Part shown: positions 32,114 through 41,257 of the stretch, piece by piece
Position numbering within the stretch: position 1 is the first letter of the stretch
How the letters are laid out: each line of letters opens with the position of its first letter
NCBI GenBank assembly: GCA_937960895.1
Contig: CALCJD010000145.1
Span: 1-50,992, forward strand
From: an uncultured Spartobacteria bacterium
Lineage (GTDB): Bacteria; Verrucomicrobiota; Verrucomicrobiia; Chthoniobacterales; Terrimicrobiaceae
Length of the DNA: 50,992 nucleotides
Direction of reading: 5' to 3'
The notes under the pieces: generated by a model
What the model was told of the DNA's origin: nothing
What the model saw: only the letters and a program-made list of their open reading frames with translations
Databases searched by the model: none
Made by a program: the position numbers and the translations under genes

Positions 32114-34591
32114 ATGAAGTTCCAAGTTTTCACCGTATCCGCCCTGTTGGCACTCAGCGCATCAGCTTCCCATGCGCAGCAGGCGGGAAGCCAAGCCGCG
32201 GCGGAACGGGAAATCCGTCGCCTGGAGCACAACAGCCGGCATGCGCAGGATGCGATCAGGAAGGGCAACGAGGCCCTGAAGAATCAGGACTATGAAACGG
32301 CCTATGCCTGGTTCAAAAGCGCGGTGGATGTCCTTCCGAGCGGTGGCTCCGCCACGGCTTCCCTGCGCGAGGAGGCGCTCGACGGTTTCAGTCGCGCCTG
32401 TGTGAAGCTGGCCCAGCAGCGCATTTCCGAAGGCCGCTTCGAGGATGCCTCGACCACGCTCGATGTCGTTCTCGAGGAGCGGTACAATCCCACCTACGGG
32501 CCGGCGCTCACCCTGCGCAAGAAGCTCAAGGAGCCGAACACCTTCAACAAGACGCTCACTCCGGGATTCATCGCCAATGTGGAGGAGGTCAAGCAGCTCC
32601 TCATTGAGGCCGACGGATTTTATCAGACCGGCCGGTTCGATCTCGCGTTCAAGCGGTACGAACAGGTTCTCAACGTCGACCCCTACAACATCGCCGCCCG
32701 CCGCGGCATGGAGAAGGTCAATCAGGCCCGGGCCAAATACTCCGACGTCGCCTACAGCGAAGCCCGCGGAAAAATGCTGACGGATGTCGAGGCGGCTTGG
32801 GCGCTTCCCGTCCGTCAGTTCGACATCGGAACCACCACCATCATTGAGCAGCCGCAGATCGATCAGCGCGGCACCTCGCTCATCAATCGCAAGCTCGACG
32901 AAATCATCATTCCCCGCATCGACTTCCAGGATGTGACGATTCGCGAAGCCCTCGATTTCATCAAGCAGCGGGCCGCGGCGCTGGACACGACGGAAACCGA
33001 TCCCTCCAGGAGGGGCGTGAACATCGTGCTGAACATTCCGGAGTCGGCTCCCGAGGCCTCCGCGCGCATCACTCTCGGTCTGACGGACATCCCGCTCCGC
33101 GCCGCCATCAACTACGTGGCGAACGCCGCAAACCTCAAGCTGAAGGTGGAACCCTATGCGGTGTCCGTGGTTCAGCAGTCCACTCCCACCGATGTGCTGA
33201 TCACCAAGGAATACAAGGTGCCGCCGGGATTCATCACGGCCCTTCCCAACCAGTCCGGGGCGGCTCCCGCTCCGGGGGCGGGCAACCTCGCCCCGGGTTC
33301 CCAGTCTGCGGTGGCGGCCCGTTCGGGGGCCCGCGAGTTTCTGGAGAACTCCGGTGTGACCTTTCCTCCGGGGGCGACGGCCTATTTCATCGCCAGCACC
33401 AGCAAGCTGATCGTCAAGAACACCCAGTCCAATCTCGATCTGGTCGACACTTTGGTGGAGAACTCCCTCGCCGTGCCGCCCAGCCAGGTGGAAATCGAGT
33501 CGAAGTTCCTCGAAGTCACGCAAAACAACCTCAAGGAGCTTGGGTTTGACTGGCTGCTTGGACAGTTTGCCATGCCCTTCGGATCGGGCATTTACGGTGG
33601 CGGAGGAACCCCGGGCCTGAATCAGACCATCAACTCCAACGCCTTCCCGATCTTGAATCCGAACGGCCTGCCGGTCGGCGCGACCTCGGACACCTCCGGT
33701 TCGATCACCGGGGGCATCCGATCGGGTTCGGGCAGCCGGTCCTATTCGACGGCAATCAGTGTCAACGCCATCGACGCGCTGCTCTTCGGCACCCCGGTGG
33801 GCCCTGCCCCGGCGATGCTGGCGGTGGCCGGAGTCTTCACGAACCCGCAGTTCCAGGTTGTCATCCGTGCCCTGAATCAACAGAAGGGCGTCGACTTGGT
33901 CAGCGCGCCCAAGGTGACCACCAAGAGCGGCGTGAGGGCCACGATTCAGATTGTCAGGGAATTCCGCTATCCCACGGAGTTCGACCTGCCGCAGGTCACC
34001 CAGTCCGCCGGCTCCATCTACACGCCGGCCACTCCGACCACCCCCACCGGATTCGAAACGAAGCCGGTCGGTATCACTCTCGAGGTTGAGCCCACGGTGG
34101 GTCCGGACGGATACACCATCGATCTGATCCTCTCCCCGCGGGTGGTCGAGTTCGACGGCTTCATCAACTACGGCAACCCCATCTACACGGTGGGTACCGC
34201 CTCTGGATTCGGTGTCTCCAGTCAGCTGTTGATGACCGAAAACACCATCAACCAGCCGGTCTTCTCCACCCGTGAGGTGACGACGGAAGTGACGGTTTAC
34301 GACGGTCAGACGGTCGTTCTGGGCGGACTGATGCGCGAAGACATCCAGAAGGTCGAGGACAAGGTGCCGATCCTGGGCGACATCCCGCTGGCTGGACGCC
34401 TTTTCCGCAGCACGGCCGACCAGCACATCAAACGGAATCTGATCATGTTTGTGACCGCCAGCCTGCTGGATCCCGCCGGTCAGCCGTTGATCAAGGTGGA
34501 TGAGGAAAGCGAGATCCTCCCCGTTCCCGATGCCATGCAGATCGAGAACGAAATCATTCCCGGCGATCCCCTTTCCGCCCTCCCTCAGTAA
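32114..34591 (+). CDS. Secretin, first of two tandem copies (Amuc_1098-like)
   Basis: The 825-residue protein starts with a signal peptide (FTVSALLALSASASHAQQ). The N-terminal part, about residues 30-280, is helical with TPR-like repeats (AYAWFKSAVDVLPSG, AFKRYEQVLNVDPYNIAARR). N-domains precede a secretin core with FLEVTQNNLKELGFDWLLG, VVIRALNQQKGVDLVSAPKV and the closing signature VPILGDIPLAGRLFRS. It forms an outer-membrane pore. ATG 32114 was chosen for its signal peptide; the frame is open from 31970, overlapping the previous gene, but that part is not signal-like. The second copy follows 20-46 bases later. Confidence 0.9.
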   Translation: MKFQVFTVSALLALSASASHAQQAGSQAAAEREIRRLEHNSRHAQDAIRKGNEALKNQDYETAYAWFKSAVDVLPSGGSATASLREEALDGFSRACVKLAQQRISEGRFEDASTTLDVVLEERYNPTYGPALTLRKKLKEPNTFNKTLTPGFIANVEEVKQLLIEADGFYQTGRFDLAFKRYEQVLNVDPYNIAARRGMEKVNQARAKYSDVAYSEARGKMLTDVEAAWALPVRQFDIGTTTIIEQPQIDQRGTSLINRKLDEIIIPRIDFQDVTIREALDFIKQRAAALDTTETDPSRRGVNIVLNIPESAPEASARITLGLTDIPLRAAINYVANAANLKLKVEPYAVSVVQQSTPTDVLITKEYKVPPGFITALPNQSGAAPAPGAGNLAPGSQSAVAARSGAREFLENSGVTFPPGATAYFIASTSKLIVKNTQSNLDLVDTLVENSLAVPPSQVEIESKFLEVTQNNLKELGFDWLLGQFAMPFGSGIYGGGGTPGLNQTINSNAFPILNPNGLPVGATSDTSGSITGGIRSGSGSRSYSTAISVNAIDALLFGTPVGPAPAMLAVAGVFTNPQFQVVIRALNQQKGVDLVSAPKVTTKSGVRATIQIVREFRYPTEFDLPQVTQSAGSIYTPATPTTPTGFETKPVGITLEVEPTVGPDGYTIDLILSPRVVEFDGFINYGNPIYTVGTASGFGVSSQLLMTENTINQPVFSTREVTTEVTVYDGQTVVLGGLMREDIQKVEDKVPILGDIPLAGRLFRSTADQHIKRNLIMFVTASLLDPAGQPLIKVDEESEILPVPDAMQIENEIIPGDPLSALPQ

Positions 34592-34637
34592 GTAACCAGC
34601 AATCCGGATAATGAGATTTTTGCCCTTTAACGAGTAT

Positions 34638-37226
34638 ATGAGACAAACGGCCTTCATCGTTCCGGCGCTGGTGATAGTTTCCTCCCTGGGATCTCTCAGC
34701 GCTCAGAACATCGCCTCCATCGCCGACCGGGAAATCGTTCGCCGTCAGGAGGACTTGGTTGTCGGCGAAAAGCTGATCGCCCGTGGCGACAAAGCGATGG
34801 CCGAAAAGGAATACGAACAGGCGTATGTCAACTACCTGGATGCCTTGGATCGCATCCCCGCCGGGGGCGCCAGCAAATCTCTGCGGGCCAGCGCGGTCGA
34901 CAAGTTCAGCCGCGCCGCCATCGCGTATGCGGAACACCTCATTGCCACCGGCCGCTACAGCGACGCGGAAAAGGTCGCCAAGACGGTTCTCCTGCCGGAA
35001 TACAATCCGACCTACAAGCCGGCGGTGAAGCTTCTCTCCAACCTGGAGCAGCCCGACTATTACAACAAGACGGTCACCCCGCGCTCGGCGGCCGACACCG
35101 AGGAGGTCACCCGTCTGCTTTACGAAGCTCAAGGGTATTATGAGAGCGGCCGGTATGACCTGGCGATGAAACGTTACGAACAGGTCCTCAACATCGACCG
35201 TTACAACATCGCGGCCCGCAAGGGGATGGACCAGGTCAACCTGCAGAAGTCCAAATATTACGGCAGCGCCTACAACGAAACCCGCAGCCGCATGTTGTGG
35301 CAGGTGGACAACTCCTGGGACCGTCCTGTCCGTCGTTTTCAGGGAGGCCGTTCCACGGCGACCGGTCCGCTCAATCGCACGGGTGTGCGCAACACCGAGG
35401 CCATCATGGCCAAGCTGAACCGGATCATCATTCCCCGCATCGATCTGCAGGAGGCCACCGTTCGTGATGCGGTGGAGTTCCTCAAGCAACGCAGCCGGGA
35501 TCTCGACACCTCGGCGGAATCCCCAGGTGAACGTCGCGGCGTCAACATCGTACTCAAGCTGGACAGCGTTCCCGCCGCGGCCCCGGCCGATCCCAATGCC
35601 CCCGAGGATCCCAATGCGCCGCCTCCGCAGGTGAGCGGCAATGAGAACACCCGGATTACGCTGAGCTTGAACAATGTGCCTCTCATCGAAGCGCTGAGGT
35701 ATCTGACCGAGCTCTCCGGCCTGAAGTACAAGATCGACCCGTATGCGGTGTCCATCGTCCCGCTGTCCGAGAACACCACGGACCTGGTGACCAAGGAGTA
35801 TCGGGTTCCGCCCGGCTTCATTCCCACGGAATCGGGCGATGGGGACGCCCTGCCGACCCCGGGGGCGATCAGCGCCGAGCCCAACGCCCGTCGGATCGGG
35901 ACCAGGGTGGACGCCAAGACCTATCTGGCCCAGAGCGGCGTGCCGTTCCCGACCGGTGCGTTTGCCCAGTATGTTCCTGCGGGCAGCAAGCTGATTGTTC
36001 GGAACACCCCGGATGCGATCGATCTGGTGGATTACCTCGTGGATGCCGCCGTCGGTGTTCAGCCGACCCAGGTGGAGATCGAGTCCAAGTTTCTTGAGAT
36101 CACCCAGAACAACCTGAAGGAGCTGGGCTTCGACTGGCTGCTGGGGCCGTTCTCCATCGGCGGGGGAGTTTATGGAGCCGGTGGCACCGTGGGTTATGAC
36201 GGAACCGGGGTTTCTCCCGCAAGCTATCCGTTCGTGAGCGGAGGCGTTCCGGTGGGCGCCGCCGGCGCCGGCGGGGCCGGCTATCCGGTGACTTCCGGAC
36301 TGCGTTCGGGTGTGGGAACCAGCACCCAGTCGGCCATTTCCGCCAACAGCATCGATTCGCTGATCAGCGGCATCGTGCCCGGAACGAACTTTGCCTCGCC
36401 GTCCATCTTCGGTCTGTCCGGCATCTTCACCAATCCGCAATTCCAGGTCGTCATTCGGGCCCTGGATCAGAAAAAAGGTGTGGATCTGATGTCCGCGCCG
36501 AAAGTCACCACCAAGAGCGGTCACAAGGCGATTGTCCGTGTGGTCCGTGAGTTCCCGTATCCGGTCGAATTCAATCCGCCGGAGCCTCCTCCGCCGCAGA
36601 CCGGCATCACAACCAGCATCGGAGGTGGCCAGGTTCCGGGCACGATCATCACCACCGGTGTTGTCACCCCGACCACTCCGACCGCGTTTGAAACCCGCAA
36701 TCTCGGTGTGACCCTCGAGGTGGAGCCCGTGGTGGGACCGGATGGTTATACCATCGATCTGAATCTGTCTCCCGAAGTGGTGGAGTTTGACGGCTTCGTC
36801 AACTACGGATCGCCGATTCTTGGTGCCCGGTTCAATCTGGCGACCCTGACCATCACCCAGCCGCTCATTACCGACAACACCATCAACCAGCCGATCTTCT
36901 CGACCCGCAAGGTGACCACCAGCGTCAGCATTTGGGACGGGCAGACGGTGGCACTGGGCGGACTCATCCGTGAGGACGTTCAGAAGGTTCAGGACAAGGT
37001 GCCGATCCTCGGTGACGTGCCGCTCGCGGGCCGCCTCTTCCGCTCGAACGTCGACCAGAAGATCAAGCGCAACCTGATCATCTTCGTCACCGCCCGCCTT
37101 CTGGATGCGGAGGGACGTCCGGTGCGTCAGGAAGACGAGACGGAGGAAATGGTGGAGCCCCTGGGGCTGCCTCAGGACATTCCCGCTCCGCCCTTCGAGC
37201 TCGGAAAAGGCATTCCGCTCAAGTAA
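34638..37226 (+). CDS. Secretin, second of two tandem copies
   Basis: The 862-residue protein repeats the plan of the preceding gene: signal peptide (FIVPALVIVSSLGSLSAQ), TPR-like N-terminal part (AMKRYEQVLNIDRYNIAARK), N-domains and secretin core with FLEITQNNLKELGFDWLLGP, VVIRALDQKKGVDLMSAPKV and VPILGDVPLAGRLFRSN. It differs by Pro/Gly-rich inserts, such as PNAPEDPNAPPPQ and PEPPPPQTGITTSIG, and by a longer tail. ATG 34638 gives the cleaner signal peptide; ATG 34611 would add nine residues. Clear tandem duplication. Two secretins beside a single inner platform may form mixed or alternative pores. Confidence 0.88.
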   Translation: MRQTAFIVPALVIVSSLGSLSAQNIASIADREIVRRQEDLVVGEKLIARGDKAMAEKEYEQAYVNYLDALDRIPAGGASKSLRASAVDKFSRAAIAYAEHLIATGRYSDAEKVAKTVLLPEYNPTYKPAVKLLSNLEQPDYYNKTVTPRSAADTEEVTRLLYEAQGYYESGRYDLAMKRYEQVLNIDRYNIAARKGMDQVNLQKSKYYGSAYNETRSRMLWQVDNSWDRPVRRFQGGRSTATGPLNRTGVRNTEAIMAKLNRIIIPRIDLQEATVRDAVEFLKQRSRDLDTSAESPGERRGVNIVLKLDSVPAAAPADPNAPEDPNAPPPQVSGNENTRITLSLNNVPLIEALRYLTELSGLKYKIDPYAVSIVPLSENTTDLVTKEYRVPPGFIPTESGDGDALPTPGAISAEPNARRIGTRVDAKTYLAQSGVPFPTGAFAQYVPAGSKLIVRNTPDAIDLVDYLVDAAVGVQPTQVEIESKFLEITQNNLKELGFDWLLGPFSIGGGVYGAGGTVGYDGTGVSPASYPFVSGGVPVGAAGAGGAGYPVTSGLRSGVGTSTQSAISANSIDSLISGIVPGTNFASPSIFGLSGIFTNPQFQVVIRALDQKKGVDLMSAPKVTTKSGHKAIVRVVREFPYPVEFNPPEPPPPQTGITTSIGGGQVPGTIITTGVVTPTTPTAFETRNLGVTLEVEPVVGPDGYTIDLNLSPEVVEFDGFVNYGSPILGARFNLATLTITQPLITDNTINQPIFSTRKVTTSVSIWDGQTVALGGLIREDVQKVQDKVPILGDVPLAGRLFRSNVDQKIKRNLIIFVTARLLDAEGRPVRQEDETEEMVEPLGLPQDIPAPPFELGKGIPLK

Positions 37227-37299
37227 CGGCTCGCCAAGGTCCCCCGTTCGGAATGACGGACGGGGGTGCCGGGAGCGCGGGCGCAAGGAGACCGTCGAG

Positions 37300-37902
37300 A
37301 TGCCCATTCTTGGAATCACCGGCGGAATCGCCTCGGGAAAGACCACCTTCCGCAAGCTGCTTCTCGAGCGGATCGAGGCGGATTTTTTCGACAGCGACGC
37401 CTGCGCCCGGGAGTTGCTCGACGAGGACGAGTCCATTCGCGAGCAGGTTCTCGCAAAAGTGCATCCCGAGGCCTATGGCGCGGGGGGACGGCCGAATCGG
37501 ACGCTGCTGCGCGAGTTGATTTATCAGGACGCCGCCAAAAAACGCACGCTGGAGGGCATTCTTCATCCGGTGATTCGCGAGCGCTGGTCCCGTCAGGCCC
37601 GCGAAGCCGCGGCGGCCAACCGCCTTTTTGTCGTCGATATTCCCCTGCTTTTCGAAACCAAGGCCGAGTCGCTGTTCGATAGCATTGTCACCGTGGCCTG
37701 TTCCGTCGAAACGCAGCTGGACCGTCTCGGGAGAAACCGCAATCTGCCCCGCGAAATCTCGGAGAAAATCATTGCATCCCAGATGCCGATGGGGGTCAAA
37801 ATCGCCCGCTCTCACCACGTCGTCTGGAACGAAGGATCCCTGGAAGCCCTGACGACCCAAACCGATTTGCTAGCCCGCCATTTGCATGACCGATACGGTT
37901 GA
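37300..37902 (+). CDS. coaE: Dephospho-CoA kinase
   Basis: The 200-residue protein has the P-loop ITGGIASGKTTF at the N-terminus, the substrate-binding FFDSDACARELLD and the LID/CoA motif HPVIRERW, then VVDIPLLFETKAE. It phosphorylates the 3'-hydroxyl of dephospho-CoA in the last step of coenzyme A synthesis. AAGGAG about ten bases before ATG 37300 fixes the start; the frame opens earlier inside the secretin gene but lacks family likeness there. It overlaps the next gene, rho, by 17 bases. The length is normal. Confidence 0.95.
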   Translation: MPILGITGGIASGKTTFRKLLLERIEADFFDSDACARELLDEDESIREQVLAKVHPEAYGAGGRPNRTLLRELIYQDAAKKRTLEGILHPVIRERWSRQAREAAAANRLFVVDIPLLFETKAESLFDSIVTVACSVETQLDRLGRNRNLPREISEKIIASQMPMGVKIARSHHVVWNEGSLEALTTQTDLLARHLHDRYG

Positions 37903-39184
37903 AAACTCTCCGCCGCCCGCGTTGGAGCCCCTGTGCCTGAATTCGCTGCAGACTCTTGGTCTGCCGAAGCTCCTCGAACGGGCCGCCGACCTGGGCATCC
38001 GCATCCGGCCGGACGCGTCCCGGCACCATCTGGTGCTCGACCAGGCCCGCTACCAGCTCAGTCAGGGCGGGGAGGTGCACGCCACCGGATTGCTCGAAAT
38101 GTCCGGCGAAAACGGCGTCCTGCGCTGGCCGGCGTTCAATCTGCGCCCCGGTCCGGAGGATGTGCTGGTGCCGGCGGCGTTGATGCGCCCCCTGGAATTG
38201 CGGCCGGGTTTCTTTTTGCACTGCAGGTTGCGCCTGCCCCAGGACCGGGAACGCGGCCTTGTCGTGGAGTCCATCCTCGACATCGAGGGCATTCCGGTGG
38301 GGGAGTGGCGGCCGCCGGTTGAGTTCGACAAGCTCACCCCGCTCTTTCCCAATCGCCGGGTGTTTCTCGACTCCGCCCAGCATTCCTCGCTGACGGCCCG
38401 GGCGGTGGATCTGGTCGCGCCGCTCGGCATGGGGCAGCGGGGCCTGATCGTCGCGCCGCCGCGGGCCGGAAAGACGCTCATGCTCAAGGCGATTGCCAAG
38501 GCGATCCGCTCGAACCATCCCGAGATTGCGCTCATTTTGCTGCTGGTGGACGAACGTCCCGAGGAGGTCACCGACCTGCGGCGCGAACTGGATTGCGAAA
38601 TTTACAGCTCCACCTTTGACGAACCCGTCGCCCGCCACGTGCAGGTGTGCGAGGCGGTGGCGGAGCGCGCCAAGCGCCTGGTCGAGCTGCGCAAGGATGT
38701 CATCATTCTGGTCGACTCGCTGACCCGCATGGCGCGGGGCTACAACAACCTCCAGCCCGGCAAGGGGCGGACGATGAGCGGCGGCGTCGACTCCAAGGCG
38801 CTTGCCAAGCCGCGCAAGTTTTTCGGTTCGGCCCGCAATGTGGAGGAGGGGGGCAGCCTCACCATTCTTGCCACGGCGCTGGTGGAAACCCAGAGCCGCA
38901 TGGACGACCTGATTTTTGAGGAGTTCAAGGGCACGGGCAACATGGAGGTGCACCTCGACCGCTCCATTGCCGAACAGCGCATTTTTCCCGCCATTCACAT
39001 CGTCAAATCCGGCACACGCCGTGAGGAACTGCTTTATCATCCGGACGAATACGAGCGCGTGGTGCAGATTCGCAGGCAGCTGTCCGAACTTCCCGCCGCC
39101 GAGGCCATGGAGGTTCTTGCCGTCAATCTCCAGCACACCCGCTCGAATGCCGAGCTGCTCCTCACCGGGCTGAGGGGAGTCTGA
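37886..39184 (+). CDS. rho: Transcription termination factor Rho
   Basis: The 432-residue protein has an N-terminal RNA-binding domain (LNSLQTLGLPKLLERAADLG, then a cold-shock-like fold including VLVPAALMRPLELRPG) and a RecA-type ATPase. Walker A is APPRAGKT near residue 190, Walker B is VIILVDSLTRMARGYN, and GRTMSGGVD and EEFKGTGNMEVHLDR are R- and Q-loop parts. It unwinds RNA from polymerase to end transcripts. It lacks the long acidic or basic insert seen in some high-G+C bacteria. It overlaps coaE by 17 bases; its stop overlaps the next start (TGATG). Confidence 0.96.
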   Translation: MTDTVENSPPPALEPLCLNSLQTLGLPKLLERAADLGIRIRPDASRHHLVLDQARYQLSQGGEVHATGLLEMSGENGVLRWPAFNLRPGPEDVLVPAALMRPLELRPGFFLHCRLRLPQDRERGLVVESILDIEGIPVGEWRPPVEFDKLTPLFPNRRVFLDSAQHSSLTARAVDLVAPLGMGQRGLIVAPPRAGKTLMLKAIAKAIRSNHPEIALILLLVDERPEEVTDLRRELDCEIYSSTFDEPVARHVQVCEAVAERAKRLVELRKDVIILVDSLTRMARGYNNLQPGKGRTMSGGVDSKALAKPRKFFGSARNVEEGGSLTILATALVETQSRMDDLIFEEFKGTGNMEVHLDRSIAEQRIFPAIHIVKSGTRREELLYHPDEYERVVQIRRQLSELPAAEAMEVLAVNLQHTRSNAELLLTGLRGV

Positions 39185-40611
39185 TGAAGGGGCGCGGTTC
39201 CGCCCTCCTGATCGTCCTTTTTCTTTTGGTCGCGCTGGCGGTTTTTTGGAATCGCGCAGCCGTTCAGGGCCGTGCGGTCAACACCAACATGGACTCGACC
39301 GATCAGAGCGCCTACATGAAGCAGGCCATCGATCAGCGGCTCACCGACTTCGCCTACGTCAATCCCCGGAACCGCATGCCCCTTTACCCGGGGCTGCTGG
39401 CGCTCTTCATGGACAAGGGGGAATTGACCGCCCTGCGGGAGACCCATCCGGAAAACCGCGAATTCTTCCGCCGCGCCTGCGCGGGATTTTTTGAGACCGG
39501 AAAAAAAATCAACACGGTCCTGGCCGTCGGGCTGCTCGTTTTTCTGGCGGTGGTGTTTTTGCGGAAGTTTCCCCCTCACCATGCCCTCAACATCTGGACG
39601 CTGGCGGCCTTCGGCGTCATCGTCTTCAAGGCGCCCTGGGTCCAGGCGGAGCTGCTTTATTATTTTCTGACCTTTTCGGCCTTCCTGGTGTGCTGGCGAT
39701 TGTTTGGCCGTCCGGATTTCCTTCTGGCGATCCTGGGCGGTGCGCTGCTGGGTCTCGGCCATCTCACCAAGGCTTCCGTGCTGCCGGGAGTGCTGGTGTT
39801 TGTGGTATTTTATCCTCTCGACGCGCTCTGGCGGGGTTTTCGGAGAACGGGGAGGGGCGACACCGCGAACCCTGTGGGAGGAGCCCCGGAATGCCCGCGG
39901 CCGTGGGGGGGAGTGCTCCGCCGGGTGGCCGTCGCGGGTCTTGTCGCCGCCGCCTATCTGGCGGTCATCGGCCCGTACATCCTGCAGAGCAAGCGGATGT
40001 TCGGCAGCTATTTTTACAATGTGAATTCCACGTTTTACATGTGGTGCGACTCGTGGAAGGAGGCGAAGGCCAGCACGGGCGGCGAGGACCGCAAGGGGTT
40101 TCCCGACCACATTCCCCGGGATCAGTTGCCGAGCCTTTCGAAGTATCTGAAAACCCACACCGCCGGGCAGATTGTCATGCGGCCCATCAAGGGAATTTCC
40201 GTGGTCTTCAATTCCATGATGCGCGCCTACGGCTACCTTGGCCCGTGCCTCGCGTATCTGGGGTTTGCCGTTGTCGTGGCCGCATGGAAATGGCGGCTTG
40301 TCCGGCGTTTGATCTCCCGGCGTCCGGTGCCGCTGCTGGCCCTTCTCGCCTACTTTTGCGGCTATTACCTGCTGTTCGCCTGGTACAGTCCCATCATCAA
40401 CGGGAACCGCTTCGTTCTCGGACTCTTTCTGCCGTTTCTCTTCTCGGTGTCCGTGGTCATCGTCCGGCTGGCTCCGCGGGTGCGTTGGGCCTGGCGCGGC
40501 CGGCGCCTTCCGCTGCTCACCGCGTTTAATGTCATGATGTCAGCCTGGATTGCCTGGGAAGTTGCGTGGATTTGCTTCGATCGGATAGCGCGGGTGTACG
40601 GGGGCGGATAA
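39184..40611 (+). CDS. Multi-spanning membrane protein, possible GT-C type glycosyltransferase
   Basis: The 475-residue protein has about ten membrane helices, beginning LLIVLFLLVALAVFW. The periplasmic loop after the first helix has NMDSTDQSAYMKQA followed by NPRNRMPLYPGLLALF, resembling the acidic loop of ArnT/PMT-type (GT39-like) sugar transferases that use lipid-linked sugars. Confirmation is lacking because overall similarity is weak. It starts by overlapping the rho stop (TGATG). Its 3' end overlaps the rhomboid gene on the other strand by 72 bases. Confidence 0.65.
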   Translation: MKGRGSALLIVLFLLVALAVFWNRAAVQGRAVNTNMDSTDQSAYMKQAIDQRLTDFAYVNPRNRMPLYPGLLALFMDKGELTALRETHPENREFFRRACAGFFETGKKINTVLAVGLLVFLAVVFLRKFPPHHALNIWTLAAFGVIVFKAPWVQAELLYYFLTFSAFLVCWRLFGRPDFLLAILGGALLGLGHLTKASVLPGVLVFVVFYPLDALWRGFRRTGRGDTANPVGGAPECPRPWGGVLRRVAVAGLVAAAYLAVIGPYILQSKRMFGSYFYNVNSTFYMWCDSWKEAKASTGGEDRKGFPDHIPRDQLPSLSKYLKTHTAGQIVMRPIKGISVVFNSMMRAYGYLGPCLAYLGFAVVVAAWKWRLVRRLISRRPVPLLALLAYFCGYYLLFAWYSPIINGNRFVLGLFLPFLFSVSVVIVRLAPRVRWAWRGRRLPLLTAFNVMMSAWIAWEVAWICFDRIARVYGGG

Positions 40612-41220
40612 AAACGGCGACCGACCCTCGGCGGCCAGACGCCGTTTGACGCCCCGCGCAAACAGGTATCCCGCGACGCAACCGCCGAAGTGGGCGGCAT
40701 GACCGATGCCCGGCATCAGGCCCGTGAACATCAGGAAAAACGACGAGGCGGCCAATCCGATCCCCAGGGTGCGGGCCCGCAGGCGCAGCGGCAGGATGAA
40801 GACGATGGCCATGACCTGGGCCTGCGGAAAGAGGGTGGTGAAGGCCAGAATGACTCCAAAGACGGCCCCCGACGCGCCGATCAGCGGGGCGGTTCCGCCA
40901 AAAACCAGCTGGAACAGACCTCCCGCCACCGCGCCGGCAAAATACAGTCCCAGAAAACGCCAGGTGCCCACCACCCGCTCGACGATCCGTCCGGCGAACC
41001 ACAGTCCCATCATGTTGAACAGCAGGTGCAGGAGGTTGCCGTGCAGGAAGGCGTGGGTGAAAATCTGCCACCAGAAGCCGGCCTCCAGTCCCCACGCGCT
41101 CAGGGCATAGAGGGCCTGGAAGCGCGGATGATGGATCAGTCCCATCGTGTGAAGGAACACGAGAACGTTGACCGCGATGAGGACCGGAACGGCCTTCAGG
41201 CGTCTTTCCGAGAAATTCAT
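40540..41220 (-). CDS. Rhomboid-family intramembrane serine protease
   Basis: The 226-residue protein has six membrane helices. It carries HGNLLHLLFNMMGLWFAG (the HxxxN region in helix 2), the catalytic serine in GASGAVFG (near residue 117) and the catalytic histidine in GHAAHFGG (near residue 176). It cleaves membrane proteins within the bilayer. The tail beyond residue about 195 is not conserved in the family, and the last 72 bases overlap the convergent membrane-protein gene. In other bacteria rhomboids have been linked to quorum signalling and quality control; its target here is unknown. Confidence 0.92.
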   Translation of the reverse strand: MNFSERRLKAVPVLIAVNVLVFLHTMGLIHHPRFQALYALSAWGLEAGFWWQIFTHAFLHGNLLHLLFNMMGLWFAGRIVERVVGTWRFLGLYFAGAVAGGLFQLVFGGTAPLIGASGAVFGVILAFTTLFPQAQVMAIVFILPLRLRARTLGIGLAASSFFLMFTGLMPGIGHAAHFGGCVAGYLFARGVKRRLAAEGRSPFLSAPVHPRYPIEANPRNFPGNPG

Positions 41221-41257
41221 GCCGGAATTTAGACGCGGATGGACTTTCCGTCCACTG

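Noticed and set aside
34554..37436. Minus-strand frame of 960 codons across the second secretin
   Set aside because: Antisense shadow of the secretin gene. It has no signal peptide or domain and begins inside coaE.
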